The notes under the pieces were generated by a model. The model saw only the letters and a list, made by a program, of their open reading frames with translations. It searched no databases and was not told the DNA's origin. Shown here in pieces: positions 8,272 to 17,583 of a stretch of 64,000 nucleotides of DNA (position 1 is the first letter of the stretch; each line of letters opens with the position of its first letter). The stretch is taken from NCBI GenBank assembly GCA_020248405.1, contig JADCHQ010000035.1, positions 21,712 to 85,711 of the forward strand. Direction: 5' to 3'. A program made the translations under genes and the position numbers. The stretch comes from Rhodocyclaceae bacterium. Lineage in GTDB: Bacteria > Pseudomonadota > Gammaproteobacteria > Burkholderiales > Ga0077523.

Positions 8272-9978
8272 TCAGCGCAACAGGTACTTGCGCGACAGCG
8301 GCACGCGCGTGGCAGGTTCCGCGTGCAACGGTTTGCCGTCGGCGCGGCACTCGAAGGTGCGTGGGTCCACTTCGATACGCGGCAGCGCGGCGTTGCGGAC
8401 CATGTCCGACTTGCGCAGGCTGCGCACGCTGGAAATGGGGATCCACGGCTTTCCCGTCCCCAGGCGCTCCCGAGCGCCGGATGCCATGGCGAGCTTGCTG
8501 ACGAACACCGCGGAGAGCGCGTCGCGCGCCTTGCCCAGGGCGCCCCACATGGGGCGCTGCACCATGGGCTCGGCCATGAAGATCGAGCCGTTGCCGTCGC
8601 CCATGACCGACCAGGCCACGAAGCCGGCCTTGATTACCAGGAAGGGCTTGATGCCGAAACTTGCCCGAGGCCAGATCACCAGGTCGGCCATGCGGCCGGG
8701 CTGGATCGATCCCACGTGGGCGTCGATGCCAGCGCCGATGGCCGGATTGACGGTGAGTTTGGCCACGTAGCGCTTGATACGCTCGTTGTCGGCCCGGGCG
8801 GTGCGCTCCTCTGGCAGGCGGCCCACCCTGTCCTTCATCACCGAAGCGAGCTGCCAGCACTTGGCGGCGTTTTCGGCGAGGCGTCCCATGCCCTGGGTGT
8901 CGGTGGCGAATATGGAGATGGCGCCCATGTCGTGCAACAGGTCCTCGGCAGCCATGGTCTGGGGCCGCACGCGCGACTCGGCAAAGGCAACGTCCTCGGG
9001 CACGCCGAAACTCAGGAAGTGCGCCAGCATGGTCATGGGCAAGCCTTCGGCGAGACCGGCGGGCGTGAACGGGTTGGTGGGATTGGTGGAGGAGGGGATG
9101 ACGTTGGCGAAGCCGTTCACCCGCAAGATGTCCGGCGCGTGGCCGCCCCCCGAACCCTCGGTGTGATACATGTGGATGGTGCGATTGCCGATGGCCGCCA
9201 GCGTGTCCTCGCAGAAGCCGAACTCGTTGAGCGTGTCGGTGTGTATGTGTACCGAGAAATCGTTGCGGTCGGCGGCGCGCAGGGAGCCGTCGATGATGGA
9301 TGGCGAGGCGCCGAAGTCCTCGTGGATCTTCACCCCCAGCGCGCCCCCGGCCACCGACTCTTCCACTGCTGCTGGATCCATGCAGCCGCGCCCAAGGAAG
9401 CCGAAATTGAGCGGGAATTCGTCGGCGCCCTGGATCAGCCGCCCGATGGTGTTGGGCCCCGAGCAGCTCACGTCGAAGTGCGGCCCCGGCGTCATGCCGA
9501 TCATGGTGGTGGTGCCGCCCGCCAGCGCGTGCCAGCACTGCTGGGGCGAGATGAAGTGGGCGTGGGCCTCGATGCCTCCGGCAGTGACGATGAAGCCGTC
9601 GGCGTGCACCACGGTGGTGTTGGGGCCGCAGCGCAGCCGCGGATCCACGCCGTTCATCACGCGCGGATTGCCGGCCTTGCCGATGGCCGCGATGCGCCCG
9701 TCGCGGATGCCGATGTCGGCCTTCACGATGCCGGCCACGGCGTCGATGATGGTGGCGTTCTGCACCACCATGTCCAGCGCGCCCGAGGCGTAGGTGCCGC
9801 CCGGATCGAATCCCTCGCCGTCGCGCATGGCCTTGCCGGCGCCGGTGGTGAGCTCGTCGCCATAGGCGGAGTAGTCGTGCTCGATCTCGGCCAGCAGCGA
9901 CGTGTCGCCCAGGCGCACCAGGTCACCGGTGGTGGGGCCATAGAGATTTGCGTAGTCGGTGCGCGACAGGGTGGCCAT
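8272..9978 (-). CDS. ureC: Urease alpha subunit, flap-cysteine-less variant
   Basis: A 568-residue urease alpha subunit (normal length about 567), catalysing nickel-dependent urea hydrolysis in the cytoplasm. All metal ligands are visible: H139 and H141 in EAHAHFISPQQ, carbamylated K217 and H219 in GVKIHEDFG, H246 in HIHTDTLNE, H272 in YHTEGSGGGH and D360 in ATDTQGMG; R336 in AFAESRVR is also kept. The mobile flap reads MLAHFLS, where classical ureases read MVCHHLD. Position 319 is therefore Ala instead of the flap Cys, while H320 is retained and the next His is Phe. It starts 2 bases after the fused gamma-beta gene. No ureD/E/F/G/H genes are nearby. Urease is the best call; activity on another small amide is possible. 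Confidence 0.88.
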   Translation of the reverse strand: MATLSRTDYANLYGPTTGDLVRLGDTSLLAEIEHDYSAYGDELTTGAGKAMRDGEGFDPGGTYASGALDMVVQNATIIDAVAGIVKADIGIRDGRIAAIGKAGNPRVMNGVDPRLRCGPNTTVVHADGFIVTAGGIEAHAHFISPQQCWHALAGGTTTMIGMTPGPHFDVSCSGPNTIGRLIQGADEFPLNFGFLGRGCMDPAAVEESVAGGALGVKIHEDFGASPSIIDGSLRAADRNDFSVHIHTDTLNEFGFCEDTLAAIGNRTIHMYHTEGSGGGHAPDILRVNGFANVIPSSTNPTNPFTPAGLAEGLPMTMLAHFLSFGVPEDVAFAESRVRPQTMAAEDLLHDMGAISIFATDTQGMGRLAENAAKCWQLASVMKDRVGRLPEERTARADNERIKRYVAKLTVNPAIGAGIDAHVGSIQPGRMADLVIWPRASFGIKPFLVIKAGFVAWSVMGDGNGSIFMAEPMVQRPMWGALGKARDALSAVFVSKLAMASGARERLGTGKPWIPISSVRSLRKSDMVRNAALPRIEVDPRTFECRADGKPLHAEPATRVPLSRKYLLR

Positions 9979-9980
9979 GG

Positions 9981-10679
9981 TCAGGCCCCCCGGTAGCCGC
10001 GGGCCCGGGCGGCGGCCAGGGCGCGCTCGCGCACCGCGGGGTCGGCGACCGGCCCGTTGGTGAGGTCCGCAAAACCATGTACGTCGGCACTGCCGCCGAT
10101 GGCCACCAGTGCGACCGAAGCCGCGACACCCGGTTCGAAGCGCACGCCGGTTCCGGACGGCCGGTCCAGGCGCATGCCGAAGGCGGCGGCGCGGTCGAAC
10201 TGCAGCGCGCGGTTGACTTCGAAGAAGTGCGCGTGGCTGCGCACCTGGATGGCGCGATCGCCCGTGTTGAGCACGTCCAGAGTGACCCGTCGCCGGCCGG
10301 CATTGATCTCTATGGACCCCTCCCGAGGGATGATCTCGCCGGGCACCGGCTCGTCCGGCAGAGGGGCGCGGCCGGGCTTCACGGGGTCGAACACCACCAC
10401 CAGCTTGGTGCCCTCCGTCATGGGGGCCTCCAGGGCGATGAAGGGGATCATGGCGGCAACGCCGGGCTCCACGTCGTCGGTGGTAAGTAGCTGACCCGCC
10501 AGGTCCACCAGTTCGGCGTGCGGCAGGTCGCGCCGCGCCGCGGTGAGCACCTCATCGGTGATCAACGCCACGGCCTCTGGATGGCTCAGGCGGATGCCCT
10601 GGGAGCGATAGCGGCGGGCAAGCTCGGCGGCAGTGAAGATGGTGAGCCGTTCAAGTTCGGTGGGAGTGAGGTTCATCAT
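9981..10679 (-). CDS. ureAB: Fused urease gamma-beta subunit
   Basis: A 232-residue fusion. Residues 1-100 are a urease gamma subunit ([27 protein letters not shown], then [10 protein letters not shown] and [16 protein letters not shown]). Residues about 105-232 are a urease beta subunit ([57 protein letters not shown]). In most bacteria these are separate polypeptides; the fusion is best known from Helicobacter UreA. The start is one of two adjacent ATGs (10679 or 10676), with GGAG a few bases upstream; the frame is open further back but non-homologous. First gene of the urease pair, divergent from the CDGSH gene. Confidence 0.9.
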   Translation of the reverse strand: MMNLTPTELERLTIFTAAELARRYRSQGIRLSHPEAVALITDEVLTAARRDLPHAELVDLAGQLLTTDDVEPGVAAMIPFIALEAPMTEGTKLVVVFDPVKPGRAPLPDEPVPGEIIPREGSIEINAGRRRVTLDVLNTGDRAIQVRSHAHFFEVNRALQFDRAAAFGMRLDRPSGTGVRFEPGVAASVALVAIGGSADVHGFADLTNGPVADPAVRERALAAARARGYRGA

Positions 10680-10834
10680 GAGGGATGCTCCATGGCCGAT
10701 GGCGCGTGCAGCCCGATCATGCCAGCGAACGCGTCGCGTTGCCCGGCCGGCACCCGATTGGGGCGCCTGCGTCCCGCGATGGCCCAAGGCGGTGCGTATG
10801 GGCCATACTTGAACCGTCGTCCCCGGAGAAGGCC

Positions 10835-11503
10835 ATGAGCAGCCACCCGCGCGAGTACAAGGGTCTTACCCTCACCGTGAGTTTCGACGGCGAGCGCTGC
10901 AGCCATGCGGGCGAGTGCGTGAGGGGGCTGCCCAAGGTGTTCGATTCGACCCGCTCGCCCTGGGTGAACCCGGACGCCGCCAGCGCCACGGCAGTGATGG
11001 GGGTGGTGGAGCGCTGCCCCAGCGGGGCGCTGCAATACCGATTCGGCAACGGTGCGAAATCCGAACGGCCGCCGCGCGGCGCTTCGGTGTCGCTGGTGCC
11101 GGGCGGACCGCTGCGGTTACGGGGCGAACTGCGGTTGCTGTTGGCCGACGGCGCCGAGGCGGTGGCCACGGGCACGAGGCTCGCCTTGTGCCGCTGCGGC
11201 CAGTCGGCGCGCAAGCCTTTTTGCGATGGCGCCCACGCCACGTCGGGTTTCGACGACCCGGGCGCCCTCGGCCTGGAGCTGTCGCCCAAGGCGTCGCCGG
11301 CGGCGCTGCCCGCCGCCCCGGCGCTGGAGGTGCGCGTGCGCCCTGACGGGCCGCTGAAGGTGGCGGGGGAGTTCCAGTTTCTCGACGGTGCCGGCCGGGT
11401 GCTGGGCGTGAGCCGGGAGGCGGCGCTGTGCCGCTGTGGTGCCTCGCGCAACAAACCGTTCTGCGACGGCCGTCATCGCGAGGCGGGTTTCAAGGCCGGG
11501 TAG
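10835..11503 (+). CDS. Divergent ferredoxin-like plus double CDGSH iron-sulfur protein
   Basis: A 222-residue putative Fe-S protein. Residues about 8-70 resemble the divergent mono-cluster ferredoxin domain (Fer4_19): [15 protein letters not shown], then [11 protein letters not shown]. Two CDGSH/mitoNEET-type domains follow, each with C-x-C and CDG-x-H ligands: [16 protein letters not shown] near residue 130 and [16 protein letters not shown] near residue 200. Such proteins hold redox-active [2Fe-2S] clusters with 3Cys-1His ligation; the electron partner is unknown. The ATG lies 155 bases from the divergent urease gene, and a di-haem oxidoreductase gene follows 50 bases downstream, so a shared redox role is possible. 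Confidence 0.85.
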   Translation: MSSHPREYKGLTLTVSFDGERCSHAGECVRGLPKVFDSTRSPWVNPDAASATAVMGVVERCPSGALQYRFGNGAKSERPPRGASVSLVPGGPLRLRGELRLLLADGAEAVATGTRLALCRCGQSARKPFCDGAHATSGFDDPGALGLELSPKASPAALPAAPALEVRVRPDGPLKVAGEFQFLDGAGRVLGVSREAALCRCGASRNKPFCDGRHREAGFKAG

Positions 11504-11553
11504 TGCCGGACACACGGGCTGGCGGCGAGCGGCCCACAGCTGGAGGAGATCGC

Positions 11554-12981
<1,428 letters not shown>

Positions 12982-13395
12982 GCGACTGAGTCCGGCCTCG
13001 AGGGATAGCGAGCCTGTCTCGATCGTTTGGGCTTTTTTCGGTGTCCCCGGGGTCTTTGGCGGCCCTGCCACTTAGCTCTGTGGTCCGACGGCGTTTCGTG
13101 GTTCTCAAAAACGGCACTCCGGCGGTTCCTCTGGAAAGCGCCTCGGCGATGCCTGAGCGACGAGCGTCACGCACACTGGAGGCTGGGCGCCGCCGCGAGG
13201 CATGGTGGGCGCAGCAGAACGCCGCGTTGCCCGAGGGCAGGTTTGGGTCCTGCGAAGCCGTCTCGATCGGGGCTCAGGCTTGATCGAGGCGTTGGGAAAC
13301 CATATCCTCCCTGCAACTAGGCAGGCGGGGCGGTTTTGCGTCGCGCCCGCGACTTTGCCTCCATAGCTTGATTGTTTGTTGCCCCCGCGCCGTGC
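12982..13395. other. Intergenic region without a recognised gene
   Basis: No convincing coding region was seen. A T-run at 13033-13038 is preceded by a short imperfect AGCC / GGCT pairing and could be a weak terminator for the di-haem oxidoreductase gene. The octamer GTCTCGAT occurs twice (around 13016 and 13259), and a related TTGATCGAG follows the second copy, giving partial inverted symmetry. Short open frames here lack ribosome sites and family similarity. Confidence 0.35.
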
Positions 13396-14478
13396 ATGAC
13401 TCCTGCCTACGATAAGTCTCCCAAAGCACTCGCCTTGATTGCGGGTGGTGCAAACACGGCCGGAATGCTGCGCTACCTGACGGTCACGGGCTTGGTGCTC
13501 GTCGCGCTCATGACTACCCTGGAACCAGACGTGGGCTTTGCTGCGCCAACGGCCGCGCGGCTGCTTTTCTGGACCCTGCAGATCTCCGCTGGCTTGCTGG
13601 TCCTGCAATCGCTGCTGTACTTGCTAACGCGCCGTTATGGAGCTAGCCGCGTATCGAGTTGGGTTTTGGTGCTGATCTCGGGTGTATTGGGCGCGGCCGT
13701 GCTCGCTCCGGTCTATTGGTTGATCGGCGAAGGACTGATGGAGCAGTGGTTCGGCTACCCCGCGCTGCCTGATGACGACGGTGACGATCTCACAGGTGTC
13801 GCATTCGGCACTCCCCTGGTGGAGGAATTCCTCGACATCGTCGGGCCGGTAACTACAACTTGGGTGCTGATCTGCCTGCCGCGCCTGCATTGGCTGGTAC
13901 CCCCGTTGTTGCGCAGGCAGTCGCAAACGGCAGCTTTACAGCCGGCCGCTGGCTCCGCGGAGGGCTGTGCCACGCTGGGCGTTGTTACCCGCCACTCCCA
14001 ATTACCTGTGTCCACGGTTCCTGTAAGCGTTTTCGCGCCATCATCGATTCCATCCGCCGAATCCCCTCGTCAGGGCGGCGGCGATTCCGCCCCGGTCGTT
14101 CCGTTCCTGGCGCCGAATTGGTTGGAGCGCCTGCCAATTGAAATCGGTACAGACGTGATCGCGGTTGCCTCCGAGTTGCAGTACCTGAGGGTGTGGACGC
14201 CACGTGGCTGCGCATTGATCCTCGGCGCCTTGGCCAATGTCGAGGAGGAAAGCGCGGGGCTGGGCTTGCGTGTGCATCGTTCCTGGTGGGTGGCCAGTAG
14301 ACATGTCGAGTGTGTCCGGCGTTCAGCCACTGGGGCGATATGCTTGATGAGCAACGGCAGCCAGGTGCCGGTCAGCCGTCGCCGGCGCGCCGAAGTGCTG
14401 GCGCGCTTCGGCGACAGTGCCCAGTACCGGCTTGCCGCTGTATCAGAAGCTGTAACGCAAACCGACTTGCACCGATAG
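13396..14478 (+). CDS. Membrane-anchored LytTR-type DNA-binding regulator
   Basis: A 360-residue protein with three or so hydrophobic segments in the first 150 residues (around residues 22-42, 55-75 and 90-115), a variable proline- and serine-rich linker, and a C-terminal LytTR-like DNA-binding domain. The domain spans LPIEIGTDVIAVASELQYLRVWT through GLRVHRSWWVASRHVECV and SNGSQVPVSRRRRAEVLARF, with the characteristic HRSW-V segment. There is no receiver domain, so the signal is probably sensed by the membrane part. The ATG at 13396 was preferred over an upstream TTG. Its 3' end overlaps the convergent outer-membrane protein gene by 36 bases. Confidence 0.82.
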   Translation: MTPAYDKSPKALALIAGGANTAGMLRYLTVTGLVLVALMTTLEPDVGFAAPTAARLLFWTLQISAGLLVLQSLLYLLTRRYGASRVSSWVLVLISGVLGAAVLAPVYWLIGEGLMEQWFGYPALPDDDGDDLTGVAFGTPLVEEFLDIVGPVTTTWVLICLPRLHWLVPPLLRRQSQTAALQPAAGSAEGCATLGVVTRHSQLPVSTVPVSVFAPSSIPSAESPRQGGGDSAPVVPFLAPNWLERLPIEIGTDVIAVASELQYLRVWTPRGCALILGALANVEEESAGLGLRVHRSWWVASRHVECVRRSATGAICLMSNGSQVPVSRRRRAEVLARFGDSAQYRLAAVSEAVTQTDLHR

Positions 14479-15129
14479 TGGGTTGTATTCCAGTGGGCCA
14501 GCGCGACCGCTGCTGTTGCCTGCTTCGTTATCCAGTTGGACAGAGCCGACCCGTAGCCATCGGGTATCAGCGGTGAGGCGCCACTTTTGCGTCAGTGCGT
14601 ACTCCACGCCCGCGATCAGTTGAAACGCGAACTTGCTGCCTGACGAGTAACTACGCGCAGTCCCACTCCCGGTGGGCGTGACGTCGAAGTCGATCTCCTG
14701 TACCCAGCCGGCGCCTGCGCCCAAGTATGGCGTCCAGGCACTGCTCGATGGGAAGCGCCGCAACCCATTGACGAGCAGAATGTTTGATGCGAAATCTCCC
14801 TCGCGGGTGATGTTTGTGCCGCCCCGCTGCAGGGCATCGAGTGAGTGGCTGCGGTAGTTCCACTCGACCTCCGCCGCCCAGCCATTTCCATAGCGCCAGC
14901 CGAAGTCAGCGCCCAAGCCCGTGCCAGTCCCGAATTCCGCACGAAGATCGTTCCCAGCGCCGAACGCACCAGACTCCGACAAGCTCGACGACCCGAGTCG
15001 GCTGTACTGCCCGTACAGCGTGACGTAGAAGCCCTTGGGCTCCGCTTGCGCGAGTGCGGTGTTGGGTGACAGGCTGAGGCAAAGCAAGGGGGCCAGAAAA
15101 TGAAGGAGAGTGCGCTGAAACACGATCAT
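14443..15129 (-). CDS. Outer-membrane beta-barrel protein (OmpA/Opa-like porin fold)
   Basis: A 228-residue protein with a Sec signal peptide (hydrophobic run ending SPNTALAQA, cleavage near residue 28) followed by alternating amphipathic strands: GFYVTLYGQYSRLG, GLGADFGWRYGNGWAAEVEW, AWTPYLGAGAGW, FAFQLIAGVEYAL and the terminal VQVGLRYSF. The C-terminal Phe with alternating hydrophobics is the classical outer-membrane insertion signal, and the pattern fits an eight-stranded barrel. GGAG lies 5 bases before the ATG. Function unknown; it is convergent with, and overlaps, the LytTR regulator gene, so antisense interplay is possible. Confidence 0.85.
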   Translation of the reverse strand: MIVFQRTLLHFLAPLLCLSLSPNTALAQAEPKGFYVTLYGQYSRLGSSSLSESGAFGAGNDLRAEFGTGTGLGADFGWRYGNGWAAEVEWNYRSHSLDALQRGGTNITREGDFASNILLVNGLRRFPSSSAWTPYLGAGAGWVQEIDFDVTPTGSGTARSYSSGSKFAFQLIAGVEYALTQKWRLTADTRWLRVGSVQLDNEAGNSSGRAGPLEYNPLSVQVGLRYSF

Positions 15130-15825
15130 TGATCTCCGTGGAGTTGATCGACGGCCCGTCCATCGGGCTATCCGAACTGACACAATAAGGAGCGTTTGGA
15201 TGGACGGCGAGCACCATTGCACCAGCGGTCTTTAGGGTGAACGAGCGGTAGGTCGGCTTCCGCTGCGGTCTGCCGGCTGGGCGCCGGTCCCAATGCGGCC
15301 GGGGTTCTCCAGGATTTCAGCCGTGTCCCTCCAAGTGGCAACGGATGAAGCATGGAACCTCAGGTTGCTTGAGGAGCAAGCATTTTGTCGGCGCGCAAGA
15401 CGCTCGTCCGAGTCAGGTCAATCGACACCCTGAAGCACCCGCCCGACAGCAGTAAACCCTCGCATGCCCTGGATCGTGACGATCCAGCGAGTGACTCTCC
15501 ACGGCCCAGGAATCATCCATTGGCGGTCATCAGACCGGCCGGTGCCGTCAAGGCGGTAAGCGCGATGAATCAGCCAGCGGGTTCTTTCGGGTAGTGCGCC
15601 AAGGTCCAGCGCTCGAATCGTTACTTGCCCGCTCAGTGGTGGTTCCAGCAAGCCTGCATCCAAACAAGGAGCACGCCAGCCTGCGATGGGAACCGCTGGT
15701 CAGCAAGGACTGCACTCGGTTTGCATGCCGGCCGACCGGACCAAGGGGGGGCAATGACGTACTCGCCCGTCTCGACCCGGCCGCCGGGCAGTGTTCGTGG
15801 ATGCATCGAACGCCCGCGGGCAGCG
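15130..15825. other. Long intergenic region; one weak minus-strand ORF
   Basis: About 700 bases without a recognised gene. The only protein-like frame runs on the minus strand from 15663 to 15418 (81 codons: LIHRAYRLDGTGRSDDRQW, then IPGPWRVTRWIVTIQG). It has a natural-looking residue composition but no family I can name and could be a fossil gene. A small hairpin TGCTTG / CAAGCA at 15366-15382 is followed by four T. The left end presumably holds the promoter of the outer-membrane protein gene. Confidence 0.3.
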
Positions 15826-16206
15826 TCAACTGGACGGCAGGGCGCCATAGGCGGCGGCGTCCAGCAACCCCGCCGCCGCCGTCGGGTCGTCAGGACGCAG
15901 CCGCACGATCCAGGTGTCCCAGGGCTGCTCGTTCACCCGCGCGGGGTTGTCTTCCAGCGCGGTGTTGAAGGCTACGACCTCACCCGCCACGGGGGCGTGT
16001 ACGTCAACGGCGGCCTTCACCGATTCGAGCAGCGCCATGGCCTCACCCGGGGCCACACGGGTGTTGATCTTCGCCTCGCCGGCGAACACCACGTCGCCCA
16101 GCATTGCCTGGCCCGAATCGGTCACGCCCACCAGCAGCGTGCCGTCGGGCTGGGGCAGCGCCCATTCGTGGGTATCGGTGTAGCGGCGGTCGCTGGGCGG
16201 ATTCAT
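15826..16206 (-). CDS. gcvH: Glycine cleavage system H protein (lipoyl carrier)
   Basis: A 126-residue H protein that carries the aminomethyl group between the P and T proteins on a lipoylated lysine. The hallmarks are YTDTHEWALP at the start, VGVTDSGQAMLGDVVF, and the lipoylation site LLESVKAAVDVHAPVAGEVV with K64 as the modified residue, then NTALEDNPARVNEQPWDTWIVRL. Start at MNPPSDRRYTDTHEW; the frame extends upstream without homology. No gcvT or gcvP gene is nearby, so it is either a stand-alone paralogue (possibly in lipoyl transfer) or separated from the rest of the system. Confidence 0.92.
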   Translation of the reverse strand: MNPPSDRRYTDTHEWALPQPDGTLLVGVTDSGQAMLGDVVFAGEAKINTRVAPGEAMALLESVKAAVDVHAPVAGEVVAFNTALEDNPARVNEQPWDTWIVRLRPDDPTAAAGLLDAAAYGALPSS

Positions 16207-16261
16207 GGCGGTCTTTACGGGGCAGGGCAAAGGGCGCGCAGCATAGCGCAGGCACCGGCTT

Positions 16262-17248
16262 TCAGTCACAACGGGCGCCCGCCTGCTTCAGCAGGTGGTT
16301 GGTGGCTGCCGCTTCGACATTTTTTGCCAGCGACCATGCGACAGCCGTTCCGCGCACCCGCGCGCTGTCCAGACACCCGAGATGCTCGGTGGCTTCATCC
16401 GTTCCGGCGACGCTGCGCGCGGCCAAGGGCCACTTGCGGGCTTCGCGCACCGGGTCCAGGTGTGTGTTGGCGGCCAGCAGCGCCTCCAGGCAGGGCTGGG
16501 GTGCGCTCAGGCATGCGAGCCAGGCGCGGCGCGCCAGCGCCACGAAGCGGGCGGACGCGGGCGTGGCCACCGCACCGGTCGGCAGCACCAGCACGTTGCC
16601 CAGCAGGTCCGGCCCCCACTCGCGCCACCACAGCACGCCCAGCCCATCGCCAAAGGCGGCGGCGTATTCCAGATGGTGGTGATAGAAGCCGTTGGCCGCC
16701 ACGTCCACCTGGCCGGTGGCGAGGGCCTCCACCTTGGCGTTGTTGGGCAGGTCGATCCAGTGCACCGCCTCCAGCGCCAGGCCGTGGCGCGCCGCGAAGG
16801 CGCCCCACAGGCGGCGCGGCGGATCGGTACCATAGGCGGCAATGCGCTTGCCCGCCAGGTCCGCAGGTGAGCGAAGCGCCGAGCCATCGGTTGCGTAAAA
16901 GGCGTAGGGTGCATGGGCGCCGATGGCCATCACCGCCACCACATCGCGATCCTGGGCACGGGCCGACAGCACCGCGCCGAAGTCTGCCACTGCCGCCTCG
17001 CATTCTCCCTCGGCGAGCCTCCGCAAGGTGTCGGCCGACTGACCGCCGGGGAGAATGTCCACCGCCACGTCGGCCGCGGCGAACCAGCCCTCCTGGCGAG
17101 CGTGGTAGAGCGGCGCGTGGTCCGCGCCGGGGGCCCAATTGAGGCATACGCGCAAGCGCTCGGCGGCGGCTGCGGCGCCGCAGCACAGCAGCATGGCCAC
17201 GGCGCTGGCAAATGCGCCCGCCCGGAAATTCCTTACCGCCCGGTGCAA
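16262..17248 (-). CDS. NMT1/THI5-like ABC substrate-binding protein (orphan)
   Basis: About 328 residues. It opens with a signal peptide (hydrophobic AFASAVAMLLCCGAAAAA), then ERLRVCLNWAPGADHAPLYHARQEGWF, the typical start of NMT1/THI5-like binding proteins for thiamine-precursor pyrimidines or other small nitrogenous or sulfonate ligands. Further motifs are DLAGKRIAAYGTDPP and GQVDVAANGFYHHHLE. The start is uncertain: a TTG at 17248 gives a complete signal peptide, an ATG at 17194 would lack the n-region, and the frame remains open to 17533. No permease or ATPase gene is adjacent; the next gene downstream is gcvH. Ligand not predictable. Confidence 0.72.
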   Translation of the reverse strand: MHRAVRNFRAGAFASAVAMLLCCGAAAAAERLRVCLNWAPGADHAPLYHARQEGWFAAADVAVDILPGGQSADTLRRLAEGECEAAVADFGAVLSARAQDRDVVAVMAIGAHAPYAFYATDGSALRSPADLAGKRIAAYGTDPPRRLWGAFAARHGLALEAVHWIDLPNNAKVEALATGQVDVAANGFYHHHLEYAAAFGDGLGVLWWREWGPDLLGNVLVLPTGAVATPASARFVALARRAWLACLSAPQPCLEALLAANTHLDPVREARKWPLAARSVAGTDEATEHLGCLDSARVRGTAVAWSLAKNVEAAATNHLLKQAGARCD

Positions 17249-17583
17249 GATCCTGGTGGCCTGTTGTTGGATTGTTGGCTGGCAAGCATGTGGATCCGTG
17301 GAATCGACAAACTTGCGATGAAGGGAATGCCGGGATGTGGTCGACGGCCGCTGCCAGCTCTGGTTCGTGCCGGCGTGATGCTTTCCTGAACAAGGTAGCA
17401 TTTCCGCGCGACAGGTCTCCAAGGCTCGACTGCCGCGGTGGAAGCGGGTGTGGAGCTGGCGGTGCGCCGCAGAGCTCTTTTGCAGGCTGCCCGACCGCCT
17501 TTCGAAGGGGCTTTCACGGTATCCGAGACACATAGCATCCGGCGAACGCGATTCATCCTACATGCGCTGCAACGGCGAACTTG
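17249..17583. other. Divergent intergenic region
   Basis: A 335-base gap between the divergent binding-protein gene (minus) and the LuxR-type response regulator gene (plus), so it should contain both promoters. An open frame continues across it on the minus strand upstream of the binding protein but reads as low-quality Arg/Ser/His-rich sequence. No clear operator was recognised. Confidence 0.3.

Noticed and set aside
9981..10679. Direct transfer of the urease fusion from Helicobacter
   Set aside because: Base composition and codon use look like the rest of the window; fusion alone does not show transfer.
15366..15382. Hairpin TGCTTG-AGGAG-CAAGCA followed by four T as a terminator
   Set aside because: No transcript is expected to arrive here from the left on the plus strand, and the stem is only 6 bp; kept only as a note.
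16207..16261. Glycine riboswitch upstream of gcvH
   Set aside because: The gap is only 55 bases, too short for the aptamer, and no matching conserved core was visible.
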